Of a DNA stretch of 64,000 bases, positions 9,224-17,561 are shown piece by piece. Source of the DNA: Prolixibacter sp. SD074. Its GTDB lineage: Bacteria > Bacteroidota > Bacteroidia > Bacteroidales > Prolixibacteraceae. A program made the translations under genes and the position numbers. The first letter of the stretch is position 1. Each line of letters opens with the position of its first letter. The DNA is taken from contig NZ_BLAW01000001.1 in the NCBI RefSeq assembly GCF_009617895.1, positions 1,107,001-1,171,000 of the forward strand, written 5' to 3'. Under the pieces are notes generated by a model. That model was not told the DNA's origin. It did not search any database and saw only the letters and a list, made by a program, of their open reading frames with translations.

Positions 9224-11125
9224 TCATTTCCGGATAGCGCCATGATACTTAACAGCCAACAGGGTGGTATCGTCGCGTTGTTCAAGCCGTCCACGGAAAG
9301 AGAGCAGCGCATCTAAAATGCGTTCCACCATCTCTTCCGGTTCCGTCATTCCAATCCGGGCAATCTCATAGCGCAGACGATCCTGACCAAACATTTTTCC
9401 GCCTACATCATTCTCTTCGGTTACACCATCGGTATAAGCAATCAGCATTTCGCCTGGTTTGAAAACCATCTTCGTCTCATCAAACGTTTGACGGGGCATT
9501 ACACCTACCGGGATACCATGTGAATGTGGCAACTCTTCCACAGAGCCATCTCTCCTGAGCAGATATGGATGCGGATGGCCGGCATTACAGTAAGTAAAGG
9601 TCCCGGTCGATATTTCCAAAACAGAGAGGAACACAGTTACAAACATATCCGACTCAGCATCAGAGCATAGCTCTTCATTCAGGCGCTCCATAATGCGACT
9701 GACCTTTATATCAGCATTGGCAATTCCCCGCATTAATGTTCGCGTCATTACCGAAAACATGGCAGCCGGAATGCCCTTACCGAGCGTATCGCAGATGGAA
9801 ATACACAATTTATCATCGTCGAGGAAGAACACATCGAACAAATCGCCTCCCACCGAGCGGGCCGGGATGAGTTTTCCGAAGCAATCAAACTCTTTCCTAT
9901 CGGGGAAAATGGGAAATCTGGATGGTACAATACTCATTTCGATGGAACGTGCCAGCTCCAGTTCCCGATCCAATTCTTCCTGATCGCGCCGGCTCTGAAC
10001 CCACCTCGCCTGGTAATTATCTATGCGCTGCTTCATGTGGGCAAGCCCCCCGGACAGCATATCAAATTCATTTCCTGCTACTTCCACCGGATCACCCTCT
10101 TCCTCCAGAATCCGTCGCGCTTCATTAGCCAATTGGGTTATAGGAGTAGTCACCGAGCGGGAAAGAAGAATGGTGACTGAGACCATCACACCGGTTCCTA
10201 TCAGCACTAAAAACATGACCATAATAATCACTTTACGCAACTCTCCCAGCAATTCAGAATAGGGAACCAAAACCATCATCAGCCAGCCATTTTCGGTAAC
10301 CGGCCAGTAAACAGCCGTAGCACGTCGCCCGCCATAGCAAACCGGATTTAACAGCATCTTTCCGCCAACACCACGTGAAATAATTCGTTTTATCTTACTG
10401 AGATCGCCCAGCGAAAAACAATGGCTAAGCGTATCCACATTTTCATTTAGAAAGGCCACTTGCGGATGATAGACTACTTTCCCTTCGGAAGAAAAAAGAA
10501 TCGGAAATCCGGTTTTATAAATCTTTATTCCCGCAAGTTCATTATAAATATCTTCCAGCGACATCACTGCACAGGCAATGGCCTGCACCTCTGTCCCGTG
10601 CTTTAATACACGGAACGGAATAGCGTAAGCAATACATTGCATCTCATGACCATCCGCCAAAAATGGTTCCGACCATCCCGGCTTACCAGAGATTAGTACC
10701 TTATGATACCAATTCCGGAGTTGATTGCACATGGGTAAATCGTCGCTTGCACGAAGAATAAGTGAGTCTTTCCGGTAAAAAAAGTGGTTAACTTCTTCTG
10801 TACTATTGGGATATTCCTTCAACTGAACAGCTTCGAGATGAGGATTTGTTTTCAATACCAGGTTCAGCAAATCATCCAACTCTTCATCACTTTTCATCTG
10901 TTTCGTACCCGATGCAATGATTTCTGCCGATTTACGGGCATGTACAACTGCATCGTTCACCAACAGGGAAGCGGAATGTGTAACTGTTTGGGCCCGGTCA
11001 GATAAACCGTCAAGAATGGTGTCGCGTGTAAAACGATAACCAATGGCTACAATCAGCATGGTTAGGGTAAAACCAGCCAGCAACAGGTAGAAACTTAGGT
11101 GAAAAGCAATATTTTGATTTTTCAT
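9224..11125 (-). CDS. Membrane sensor with HAMP and SpoIIE/PP2C phosphatase domain
   Basis: The 633-residue protein has an N-terminal membrane helix (about 10-32), a periplasmic cache-like sensor (about 35-290), a second helix (VIIMVMFLVLIGTGVMVSVT), a HAMP linker, a short coiled coil (about 375-400) and a C-terminal PP2C-like SpoIIE domain. Phosphatase motifs include PARSVGGDLFDVFFLDDD, CDTLGKGIPAAMFSVM, FTYCNAGHPHPYLL and LIAYTDGVTEENDVGG, with the acidic metal ligands intact. RsbU/SpoIIE-type phosphatases dephosphorylate anti-sigma-factor antagonists, so this is probably the sensor end of a partner-switching pathway. No antagonist gene is adjacent. Confidence 0.92.
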   Translation of the reverse strand: MKNQNIAFHLSFYLLLAGFTLTMLIVAIGYRFTRDTILDGLSDRAQTVTHSASLLVNDAVVHARKSAEIIASGTKQMKSDEELDDLLNLVLKTNPHLEAVQLKEYPNSTEEVNHFFYRKDSLILRASDDLPMCNQLRNWYHKVLISGKPGWSEPFLADGHEMQCIAYAIPFRVLKHGTEVQAIACAVMSLEDIYNELAGIKIYKTGFPILFSSEGKVVYHPQVAFLNENVDTLSHCFSLGDLSKIKRIISRGVGGKMLLNPVCYGGRRATAVYWPVTENGWLMMVLVPYSELLGELRKVIIMVMFLVLIGTGVMVSVTILLSRSVTTPITQLANEARRILEEEGDPVEVAGNEFDMLSGGLAHMKQRIDNYQARWVQSRRDQEELDRELELARSIEMSIVPSRFPIFPDRKEFDCFGKLIPARSVGGDLFDVFFLDDDKLCISICDTLGKGIPAAMFSVMTRTLMRGIANADIKVSRIMERLNEELCSDAESDMFVTVFLSVLEISTGTFTYCNAGHPHPYLLRRDGSVEELPHSHGIPVGVMPRQTFDETKMVFKPGEMLIAYTDGVTEENDVGGKMFGQDRLRYEIARIGMTEPEEMVERILDALLSFRGRLEQRDDTTLLAVKYHGAIRK

Positions 11126-11187
11126 AGAAATCCAATTGACTTCTCTAAAATTATGAAAATCAAAATCAACTTCAAATTATATTCACT

Positions 11188-11688
11188 TCATCCACACGCG
11201 TGTTCCGGAATATTGACAGGAATATCGCGTCGTCCGGCCTCACAAGCTACTTCATGTGCTTTCTGCATATAAAAGCCGTCGAGAAGCACGAAATCGAACT
11301 GATTTTCCTCCATTAATCCTCGACTATCAAAACTGATATCATAATCAGCCGGCTGATTGGTAAAGATGGTCCGATCGCCATTGTCCGACGTTGTTACAAC
11401 CGAGGCAATTACGGGCTTTTCCTCAAGATAAGCCGCTAAATCGCGATGTTCGATGTTGAATTTGCGTAACTCTTCCTGTAAAAAGGGGTTAAAAGCATTT
11501 TGACCAAAAGCCGAAACCAAATGGGCCCTTCCTCCCAAATGAGAGTAAGTGACAGCAGCGTTGGTCGCTGGCCCACCTACCAGGATATCGGGCGCACCGG
11601 GCGATTTGACGTTACTGTCAGGTGCAGGAAACTGATCAATAATATACTGAATATCTATCGTGGTCAAGCCTAAGAATAAGCCTTTCAT
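11188..11688 (-). pseudogene. PfkB-family sugar kinase, truncated after about 166 residues
   Basis: The ATG at 11688 gives a ribokinase-like start (MKGLFLGLTTIDIQYIID) followed by the substrate and lid motifs LVGGPATNAAVTYSHLGG and TTSDNGDRTIFTNQ. PfkB enzymes are normally near 300 residues and end with a GAGD catalytic loop; here the frame stops at VNIPEHACG, before the ATP-binding half. Only 62 bases separate this stop from the next gene, and no other frame there continues the homology, so the C-terminal half was deleted. It should have no kinase activity. Confidence 0.8.
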
Positions 11689-11740
11689 GATGTAATAAAA
11701 ATGAGACAATTAAAATTCAGCCGCGAATATAGAAAATAAA

Positions 11741-11764
11741 AAGGCCGCCAATTATGACGACCTT
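11741..11764 (-). terminator. Terminator downstream of fabG
   Basis: On the minus strand the sequence AAGGTCGTC...GGCGGCCTT forms an imperfect stem followed by a T run (TTTTTA). It sits between fabG and the truncated kinase gene, separating them transcriptionally. Confidence 0.6.
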
Positions 11765-11796
11765 CCTAAACTGTATTAAAAACATATTTTTTCGTA

Positions 11797-12543
11797 TCAG
11801 GTATTCATTCCGCCACAAACATTAACCACCTGGCCTGTTACATACGATGAGAGATCGGACGCAAAGAAAACGCAGGTATTGGCTACATCCTCCGGAGTTC
11901 CACCTCTACGCATAGGTATTTGTGCTTCCCATGATTTCTTAACGTCTTCCGGAAGAACACCCGTCATTTCGGTAATAATGAATCCGGGAGCAACAGCATT
12001 GTGCCTGATGCCGCGTAAACCCATTTCTTTGGCTGCAGATTTGGTAAAACCAATGATTCCTGCTTTCGACGCAGAATAGTTACATTGGTTCGCATTTCCC
12101 GAAACGCCAACCACCGAGCTCATGTTGATAACACTACCCGAAGCCTGTTTCCACATGACTGGCTGAACTGCTTTGGTAAAGTTGAATACGGATTTCAGGT
12201 TCACGGCGATTACCGCATCCCACTGGTCTTCGGTCATTCGTTTCAATGCACCGTCTTTCGTGATTCCGGCATTGTTCACCAGGACGTCAATGCGGCCAAA
12301 ATCATCGGCAATTTGCTTAACAACAGCCTGAGTTTCCTCGTAATTGGCAGCATTGGATGCATAGCCTTTTACTTTGACACCCAAAGCAGCAATCTCTTTT
12401 TCGGTTGCTTCAGCAGCTTCATTGATCACCAAATCGGTAAAAGCGATATTGCAACCTTCCTGAGCAAAACGCAGTGCAATCGCTTTTCCGATTCCCCGGG
12501 CAGCGCCGGTAACAATGGCAGTTTTTCCTTCTAAAAGTTTCAT
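11797..12543 (-). CDS. fabG: 3-oxoacyl-[acyl-carrier-protein] reductase FabG
   Basis: A classical short-chain dehydrogenase of 248 residues. It shows the NADP-binding TGAARGIGKA, the structural NNAG, the catalytic Ser-Tyr-Lys set in MSSVVGVSGNANQCNYSASKAG (Ser in MSSV, then YSASK), and the PG...T motif after it. FabG reduces 3-ketoacyl-ACP with NADPH in the fatty-acid elongation cycle. Length and motif spacing match FabG closely. Other short-chain dehydrogenases are possible because no fab genes are next to it, but the sequence type is typical. Confidence 0.88.
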   Translation of the reverse strand: MKLLEGKTAIVTGAARGIGKAIALRFAQEGCNIAFTDLVINEAAEATEKEIAALGVKVKGYASNAANYEETQAVVKQIADDFGRIDVLVNNAGITKDGALKRMTEDQWDAVIAVNLKSVFNFTKAVQPVMWKQASGSVINMSSVVGVSGNANQCNYSASKAGIIGFTKSAAKEMGLRGIRHNAVAPGFIITEMTGVLPEDVKKSWEAQIPMRRGGTPEDVANTCVFFASDLSSYVTGQVVNVCGGMNT

Positions 12544-12762
12544 GTGTTGTATAGTTTACTTAAATGGTCATCAGTAATGCCCACATCTCCTACCAGGAAT
12601 ATAACCAACGCTATTTTTCCGGCCGGATTTTGTTAACGAGAAACAAAAATATAAATCTTTCCCAAGGATGAATTTTCAAACAGTCATTTCTCAGGATAAA
12701 TTCATCCATATTTCGCCCAAAATTGCATTTTACGGTAAAATTCGAACCTACGCGTTGAAAAT

Positions 12763-13515
12763 TCAATCGGCTGTCTGTTGTCTTACCCGGTGCAATAATT
12801 CCGGAAGCACCTCACCTGCTTTTCCCTCCAGGAAAACATGGGTAATCTGATTGGTAAAAGGTGTTGTTTCAGGATTAATTTCGATAATGGTCGCTCCGTT
12901 TCGCGCTGCTTCGTATGGAACCATTGAGGCCGGCATAACCTCGCCAGTAGTGCCTACTACCAGCATGACTTCCGCTTTTCGTGCTGCTTCGAACGATTGA
13001 TTATACGCTTCACGCGGAATTCCTTCGCCAAAGAAAATGAAATCGGGCTTCAGCACCGAACCATCTTCGTGGCAACGCGGCGGAAGTTCACTCATATCAA
13101 TCTCAGAAGCAAAGTGACGGGCTCCACATTGCGGACAAACCACCCATTGCGAATTCCCATGAAACTCCCATACCGTTTGGCTTCCGGCTTCCTGGTGCAG
13201 GTTATCGATGTTTTGCGTGATCACACTTTTCAGCCAGCCTTGTTGTTCCAGTCCGGCCAATGCGATGTGTCCCGGGTTCGGTTGCGCTGTCCCGAAAAAA
13301 TCATAAAATATCTCTTTAATTTTCACCCACGAATCATGGGGATTCGAATAAAAATAGTCCAAATCGAGTATTTGGGGATCATAACGGCTCCAGAGCCCGT
13401 TTTTCCCCCGAAAGGGAGGAATTCCACTCTCAACGGAAATACCGGCTCCCGTAAACGCTACAGTCTGACCCGACTCTCTGATGAGCCGGGCAGCTTTATC
13501 CAGATAATCTGTCAT
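12763..13515 (-). CDS. Sirtuin-type NAD-dependent protein deacylase
   Basis: A 250-residue SIR2-family enzyme. It has the NAD-binding FTGAGISVESGIPPFRG (residues 21-37), QNIDNLH (101-107) and the general-base His119 in WEFHGNS. Three zinc-site cysteines are visible (C127, C130, C148), but the fourth position is Asp151 in a CHED sequence, so the zinc ribbon is incomplete. Y/R residues of class III desuccinylases are not obvious. It removes acyl groups from lysines using NAD+. It is transcribed in the same direction as the MscS gene, 24 bases downstream of it. Confidence 0.9.
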   Translation of the reverse strand: MTDYLDKAARLIRESGQTVAFTGAGISVESGIPPFRGKNGLWSRYDPQILDLDYFYSNPHDSWVKIKEIFYDFFGTAQPNPGHIALAGLEQQGWLKSVITQNIDNLHQEAGSQTVWEFHGNSQWVVCPQCGARHFASEIDMSELPPRCHEDGSVLKPDFIFFGEGIPREAYNQSFEAARKAEVMLVVGTTGEVMPASMVPYEAARNGATIIEINPETTPFTNQITHVFLEGKAGEVLPELLHRVRQQTAD

Positions 13516-13539
13516 CTTAAAATATTCAAGGGGGTTAAG

Positions 13540-14622
13540 TCAAGATTTTTCTACTTTGGATTCCGGCGTATCCTTCGCCGGATTGTTCGTCTGTTCGGAA
13601 AATAAAATACGTGTTTGCGGAAGATATTCAGGATAGTTCTTTTGTACAAATTCCACCAACTTCTCTCGTACCAAAACCCGCAAATCCCATGCAGTAGGCG
13701 AATCAATTGCACTCACTAGTGCCCGCAATTCCAGTGTTTGTTCTTTGGCATCGGTTACCTGAAGCACATTAACCTGTCCATCCCACAAATCGGTTTTCTT
13801 CAGAATTTCGGTTAACGCCTCCCGCATTTTTTCTACCGGGAAACGGTAATCAACATAAATGAAAACCGTACCCAAAATTTCTGCTGTCGTTCTGGTCCAG
13901 TTTTGAAACGGTTTCTCGATAAAATAACTAATCGGAAGGATGAGCCGCCGTTTATCCCATATTCGAACAACTACATATGTCAGGGTAATTTCTTCAATCC
14001 AACCCCATTCATTTTCTACAATCACCACATCTTCCAGGCGAATGGGCTGTGTAATGGCAATCTGAAAACCAGCCAGTATCAAACCAATACTTTTCTGCGC
14101 AGCAAAACCAATAATGATACCGGCAATTCCGGCCGAAGCCAGTAAACTCACACCGATTTTATGAATCTTATCGAAACTCATCAGGGCGATGCCAATCGCG
14201 ATTACCAACACCACGGCAATGAGCAGGCGTTCGAAAACCCGAAGCTGGGTGTGCATCTTTCGTGCTTTCAGATTATCCTTCGTATCTAAATTATATCGAC
14301 GAAGCAACACGATGCGGATACTTCGAATGGCATTAATAATTAGCCATGTAACCAGGAATATGGTAAGAAGCGTGAAAAGATGTTGCAAATCGAACGGCAG
14401 TTTTTTTCCAAAATCCATCAATGGTTGAATGGACAACAACACCAGTAATGCAGTTAGAAAGGTAAGCGGACGCGTAATTTTCGTCAGGGTCTGTATCCAT
14501 CCGGCATATTTCTTATCGTGTAATTGATGTTTCACCAGGCGGATGATCAGATGAGCTCCAAAGAAGCCCACAATAAGTCCGGCAATTAGTATTAAAATAT
14601 TCAGGTAGTCATTATCAAACAT
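13540..14622 (-). CDS. MscS-family mechanosensitive ion channel
   Basis: The likely start is the ATG at 14622, giving 360 residues (MFDNDYLNILILIAGLIVGF); a longer reading to 14769 would run through the arsR promoter and adds no family sequence. Four hydrophobic segments precede the pore helix region GIAGIIIGFAAQKSIGLILAGFQIAITQP, which is the MscS TM3 signature, followed by the beta domain (VENEWGWIEEITLTYVVVRIWD) and a cytoplasmic alpha-beta tail. It would relieve hypo-osmotic pressure at the inner membrane. The sirtuin gene follows closely and may be co-transcribed. Confidence 0.92.
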   Translation of the reverse strand: MFDNDYLNILILIAGLIVGFFGAHLIIRLVKHQLHDKKYAGWIQTLTKITRPLTFLTALLVLLSIQPLMDFGKKLPFDLQHLFTLLTIFLVTWLIINAIRSIRIVLLRRYNLDTKDNLKARKMHTQLRVFERLLIAVVLVIAIGIALMSFDKIHKIGVSLLASAGIAGIIIGFAAQKSIGLILAGFQIAITQPIRLEDVVIVENEWGWIEEITLTYVVVRIWDKRRLILPISYFIEKPFQNWTRTTAEILGTVFIYVDYRFPVEKMREALTEILKKTDLWDGQVNVLQVTDAKEQTLELRALVSAIDSPTAWDLRVLVREKLVEFVQKNYPEYLPQTRILFSEQTNNPAKDTPESKVEKS

Positions 14623-14732
14623 AACGGATAGTCTTTCTACTAAAGTAAACAATCTATGACGATATTGTTTTCCCGACAAAAATATTACCGGGATAATTAA
14701 GAAAAGTTTCACACAGCAAATCGAGCTGCTGT

Positions 14733-14769
14733 TTTGAATCCTGAAGTTTGTCCGTATTTTTACGAACAA
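14733..14769 (+). promoter_or_regulatory. arsR promoter with overlapping ArsR-type operator
   Basis: TTTG (14733-14736), 18 bases, then TATTTTTA (14755-14762) resembles the Bacteroidota -33/-7 promoter. An imperfect inverted repeat TTGTCCG...CGAACAA (14748-14769) covers the -7 element. A near copy lies at 15098-15119, so this is probably the ArsR binding site, giving autorepression. Confidence 0.7.
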
Positions 14770-14786
14770 CTAGTTATTTAGTGAAG

Positions 14787-15095
14787 ATGAAAGAGAACCT
14801 GATCAAAGATATCTTTACGGAAGACCAGCACCGGTTAGCCCGAATCGCCAAAGCACTGGGACATCCGGTGCGTATTTATATTCTCGAACTCCTTTCGCGC
14901 CAGTCGTGCTGCTACAGCGGCGACCTTTCCGAGGAACTTCCCATTGCCAAGTCTACCCTCTCCCAGCACCTGAAAGAGCTGAAAGATGCCGGCCTCATCC
15001 AGGGAGAAATTGAAGCGCCCAGGATTAAATACTGCCTGAACCGGGAAAATTGGTCAGAAGCGCAAATCCTGTTCGAAAAGTTTTGGAAAGAGTGA
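14787..15095 (+). CDS. ArsR/SmtB-family metalloregulator
   Basis: This 102-residue winged-helix repressor starts at the ATG at 14787 ([10 protein letters not shown]); an upstream TTG would put the start inside the operator. The recognition helix region [22 protein letters not shown] is typical of the family, and a Cys pair just before it ([10 protein letters not shown]) is placed where arsenite- or antimonite-sensing cysteines occur. It should bind the inverted repeats at 14748 and 15098 and release them on metalloid binding. It precedes a thioredoxin and permease pair of the arsenic-resistance type. Confidence 0.9.
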   Translation: MKENLIKDIFTEDQHRLARIAKALGHPVRIYILELLSRQSCCYSGDLSEELPIAKSTLSQHLKELKDAGLIQGEIEAPRIKYCLNRENWSEAQILFEKFWKE

Positions 15096-15119
15096 CATTG
15101 TTCGTATTTTTGCGAACAA
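15082..15119 (+). promoter_or_regulatory. Internal promoter and second ArsR operator
   Basis: TTTG (15082-15085), 19 bases, then TATTTTTG (15105-15112) is an exact TAnnTTTG match. The inverted repeat TTGTTCG...CGAACAA (15098-15119) surrounds the -7 element three bases after the arsR stop, so the thioredoxin and permease genes have their own repressible promoter. Confidence 0.75.
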
Positions 15120-15139
15120 CGAACTAAAACCAAAAATCA

Positions 15140-15409
15140 ATGGATTTTCAGAACGTAAAACCCATCCATATGGATATTAGAGTCCTGGGAACGGGTTGCC
15201 CCAAATGTCGGGCATTGGAAAAAGCAACCAATGAGGCTGTTGCCGGGGCCGGATTGGATGCTACGGTCTCCAAGGTGGAAGACATCGTGGAAATCATGAA
15301 AATGGGCGTTATGACGACACCGGCACTGGTGGTTGATGGAAAAGTAGTTGTAAAAGGGAAAGTACCGTCGGTTAAGGAACTAAAAGAACTACTAACCCAA
15401 AATCAATAA
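15140..15409 (+). CDS. Small thioredoxin-family protein (arsenic-operon type)
   Basis: An 89-residue redox protein of the MTH895-like small thioredoxin family. The active site is GTGCPKCRALE and the cis-Pro loop is GVMTTPALVVDGKVV. An internal Met (MDIRVLG) at 15170 would also give a family-length protein. Such proteins commonly sit beside ArsR and ArsP/YraQ-type permeases, presumably reducing or passing the substrate, though this is inferred from context. It lies immediately behind the operator at 15098 and upstream of the permease. Confidence 0.9.
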   Translation: MDFQNVKPIHMDIRVLGTGCPKCRALEKATNEAVAGAGLDATVSKVEDIVEIMKMGVMTTPALVVDGKVVVKGKVPSVKELKELLTQNQ

Positions 15410-15500
15410 CCACAAAATCACCGAAAAATGCTGCTCCGGAGACATTAACGCCATGCTAAAAATCAGCAATGATCCGGCTACCTGCTGTTGTTGCAGTTAA
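15396..15500 (+). other. Cysteine-rich open frame lacking a start codon
   Basis: In the +1 frame relative to the thioredoxin gene, 34 codons are open and encode a peptide ending KCCSGDINAMLK then ISNDPATCCCCS and a stop at 15498. The only ATG is internal and would leave 15 residues. Two cysteine clusters suggest metal(loid) binding, and the position between the thioredoxin and the permease is right for an accessory peptide. Expression would need a non-canonical start or a frameshift out of the thioredoxin gene; it may be a remnant. Confidence 0.3.
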
Positions 15501-15535
15501 GTAATTACAGGCATAATTTTTTGTTTGACAGAGCG

Positions 15536-16579
15536 ATGAAAGAAAAAGTACTTACACTCAACCGGAACATGCATGGCTGGTTGTTTCCGGCCATCTTGCT
15601 ACCCCTGTGGATTGTTCTTTACTGGCAGCTGAAGCATGTAGCCGATTTTTTCATCAATGATGTGTTTGGAATGGCTACTGGCAAGCGCCTGACAGAAACC
15701 CTGCGTTTCTTCATCTTCGAGGTACCCAAAGTGCTGTTGTTATTAGTACTCATCATCTTTGTCGTCGGCATTGTAAGAACGTATTTCACTCCGGAAAAAA
15801 CCCGGAAAATCCTGGAAGGAAAATCCTTGTTTACCGGCAACATCCTGGCTTCGCTGCTGGGAATTGTTACTCCATTTTGCTCCTGTTCCGCTATCCCGTT
15901 GTTCCTGGGCTTTGTTGAAGCGGGAGTGCCACTGGGTGTCACCTTCTCATTCCTTATTGCCGCTCCGATGATCAACGAAGTGGCGGTAGTATTGTTGATT
16001 GGAATGTTTGGCTGGAAAGTAGCCCTTATCTACGTGGGAACAGGCCTCATCATTGCCATCCTGGCGGGTTGGATACTGGGGAAACTGGGCCTGGAGAAGT
16101 ATGTGGCTAAATGGGTTTATGAAGTAAAAGCCGGCCACAATGAAGATGCAGAAGGACGTGTACCTTTTCAGGAAAGAATCCAATCGGGGTACGAAGCGGT
16201 AAAAGAAATTGTCGGTAAAATCTGGATTTACATCCTCATTGGTATTGCTGTCGGAGCCGGTGCCCACGGTTATGTGCCTGAAAACTTTCTCGGTTCCCTG
16301 TTAGGCAACCAAAAATGGTATGGCGTTCCGGTAGCCATCTTGCTCGGTGTGCCGATGTATTCCAATGCCGCCGGAATCATTCCCATTGTGAGTGTGCTGC
16401 TGGAGAAAGGTGTCTCGCTCGGTACGGCGCTCGCTTTCATGATGTCAGTGATTGCCCTTTCCCTTCCGGAGATCATCATTCTGAAAAAAGTGCTTAAATG
16501 GCAATTGATTTCGGTCTTTGTCGGCATTGTTGCCGTTGGGATACTGGTGGTCGGGTCCGTCTTCAACCATGTGATGTAG
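15536..16579 (+). CDS. ArsP/YraQ-type permease (DUF318)
   Basis: A 347-residue inner-membrane protein with eight or more helices, starting at the ATG at 15536. The family hallmark TPFCSCSAIPLFLGFVEAGV, followed by FLIAAPMINEVAVVLLIGMF, is present, and a second related repeat follows (VLLGVPMYSNAAGIIPIV). ArsP members export trivalent organoarsenicals; others in the family have unknown cargo. Being under ArsR control beside a small thioredoxin supports a metalloid role here. A central soluble loop (about residues 195-220) separates the two halves. Confidence 0.88.
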   Translation: MKEKVLTLNRNMHGWLFPAILLPLWIVLYWQLKHVADFFINDVFGMATGKRLTETLRFFIFEVPKVLLLLVLIIFVVGIVRTYFTPEKTRKILEGKSLFTGNILASLLGIVTPFCSCSAIPLFLGFVEAGVPLGVTFSFLIAAPMINEVAVVLLIGMFGWKVALIYVGTGLIIAILAGWILGKLGLEKYVAKWVYEVKAGHNEDAEGRVPFQERIQSGYEAVKEIVGKIWIYILIGIAVGAGAHGYVPENFLGSLLGNQKWYGVPVAILLGVPMYSNAAGIIPIVSVLLEKGVSLGTALAFMMSVIALSLPEIIILKKVLKWQLISVFVGIVAVGILVVGSVFNHVM

Positions 16580-16867
16580 AAAAACGGATACAGGTTACAG
16601 GTTAGCACAACTTTCGACTTTCCTTTTTCCTTTTGCCTTTAACCTTTTTCCTGTTGTTAGAATGAAGACGTTAGACCCCCGACGCAACGGTCAGGACTTC
16701 GCCTTGTGCTTTTTACCTTTTCCTTTTGCCTTCCTCCTGTTGTTCGGCTTCGAGGTGGCTTTTCTTTGTGTCCGTTGTGTAAATCTTAGTGTTCTTAGTG
16801 GTTAAAAAGGTTCACGCAAAAAGCGCAAATATTTTCGCAAAACCCGCAAAAAATAATTTCCAAAACG
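16580..16867. repeat. Gene-free stretch with short direct repeats
   Basis: No coding frame is supported. Two copies of a pyrimidine-rich unit containing CCTTTTGCCTT and ending CCTGTTGTT occur at about 16621-16658 and 16709-16743. A second block (about 16775-16858) with words such as CTTAGTGGTTAAAAAGG and GCAAAACCCGCAAAAA matches, in inverted orientation, the intergenic sequence near 24990-25075. Confidence 0.5.
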
Positions 16868-16912
16868 TTTGCATTTCCCACAAAAGAATTAATTTTGTAA
16901 GCGATTACTTAC
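16868..16912 (+). promoter_or_regulatory. Promoter and operator of the tetR gene
   Basis: TTTG (16868-16871), 18 bases, then TAATTTTG (16890-16897) is an exact TAnnTTTG promoter. The palindrome GTAAGCGATTACTTAC (16897-16912) covers the expected transcription start, ten bases before the ATG. The related palindrome at 17532 points to autoregulation by the TetR protein. Confidence 0.75.
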
Positions 16913-16921
16913 ATATAAGCC

Positions 16922-17512
16922 ATGGAACGGCAGAACAGCGAAACACGGCAATTACAAATCAAGCAGGCAGTACTCGACATCATCTATACAGATGGACTGA
17001 AGAACCTGTCGACCCGCAACCTGGCCAAACGCATTGGCATGAGCGAAGGGGCCATCTTCCGCCACTTTGCTACCAAGCAAGACATCATACTATCGATTAT
17101 CAACGATGTACAAACCGATTTTATCGGGCAGCTGCGAAGGATTGCCACCTCATCACTGGAACCGGAAGAGCGCTTGCAAAAGTTCATTTGTTCAACCGTT
17201 CAGTATCTCACTGACAACAAAGGCATCACCATGCTCCTCTTTTCTGAGGCATCACACAATAATGACGAACAACTGAAATCAACGCTTCGCCAAATCTTCA
17301 ATAACCAGAAATCACTGGTTAGCAAAATCTTTCTTGACGGAATTGCTGAAGGGACCTGGGATGAAGAGATACCCGTTGAAAATCTCGCTATGCTGTACAT
17401 GGGTATTCCGGTATCACTTAACATTGAGCTCATTCTCAACGGTGGAGAGTCATACGTCGACAATTTCTGCAAGAAGATGCTGAGTCTTATGCTTAAATTA
17501 TTGAAACGGTAA
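16922..17512 (+). CDS. TetR/AcrR-family repressor
   Basis: A 196-residue regulator with an N-terminal helix-turn-helix (residues about 8-55, LSTRNLAKRIGMSEGAIFRHFATK) and a helical ligand domain. The flanking palindromes, one overlapping its own promoter and one in front of the TSUP transporter gene, strongly suggest that it represses both itself and the exporter-porin genes. The inducer is unknown; location within a metalloid-resistance cluster and control of an anion-exporter-like protein suggest an anion or stress cue, but this is inference. Confidence 0.9.
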   Translation: MERQNSETRQLQIKQAVLDIIYTDGLKNLSTRNLAKRIGMSEGAIFRHFATKQDIILSIINDVQTDFIGQLRRIATSSLEPEERLQKFICSTVQYLTDNKGITMLLFSEASHNNDEQLKSTLRQIFNNQKSLVSKIFLDGIAEGTWDEEIPVENLAMLYMGIPVSLNIELILNGGESYVDNFCKKMLSLMLKLLKR

Positions 17513-17531
17513 TTTTTTTTACTTCTTATTG

Positions 17532-17549
17532 TAAGTAAACGCTTACTTA
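17532..17549 (+). promoter_or_regulatory. TetR-type operator before the TSUP gene
   Basis: TAAGTAAACGCTTACTTA is an 18-base inverted repeat with seven-base arms, 12 bases before the ATG at 17562. Its half-sites match those of the palindrome at 16897. Confidence 0.7.
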
Positions 17550-17561
17550 AAAGTTGGAATC

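Noticed and set aside
14623-14769. Longer MscS N-terminus up to 14769
   Set aside because: It would run through the arsR promoter and operator and adds a sequence unlike MscS.
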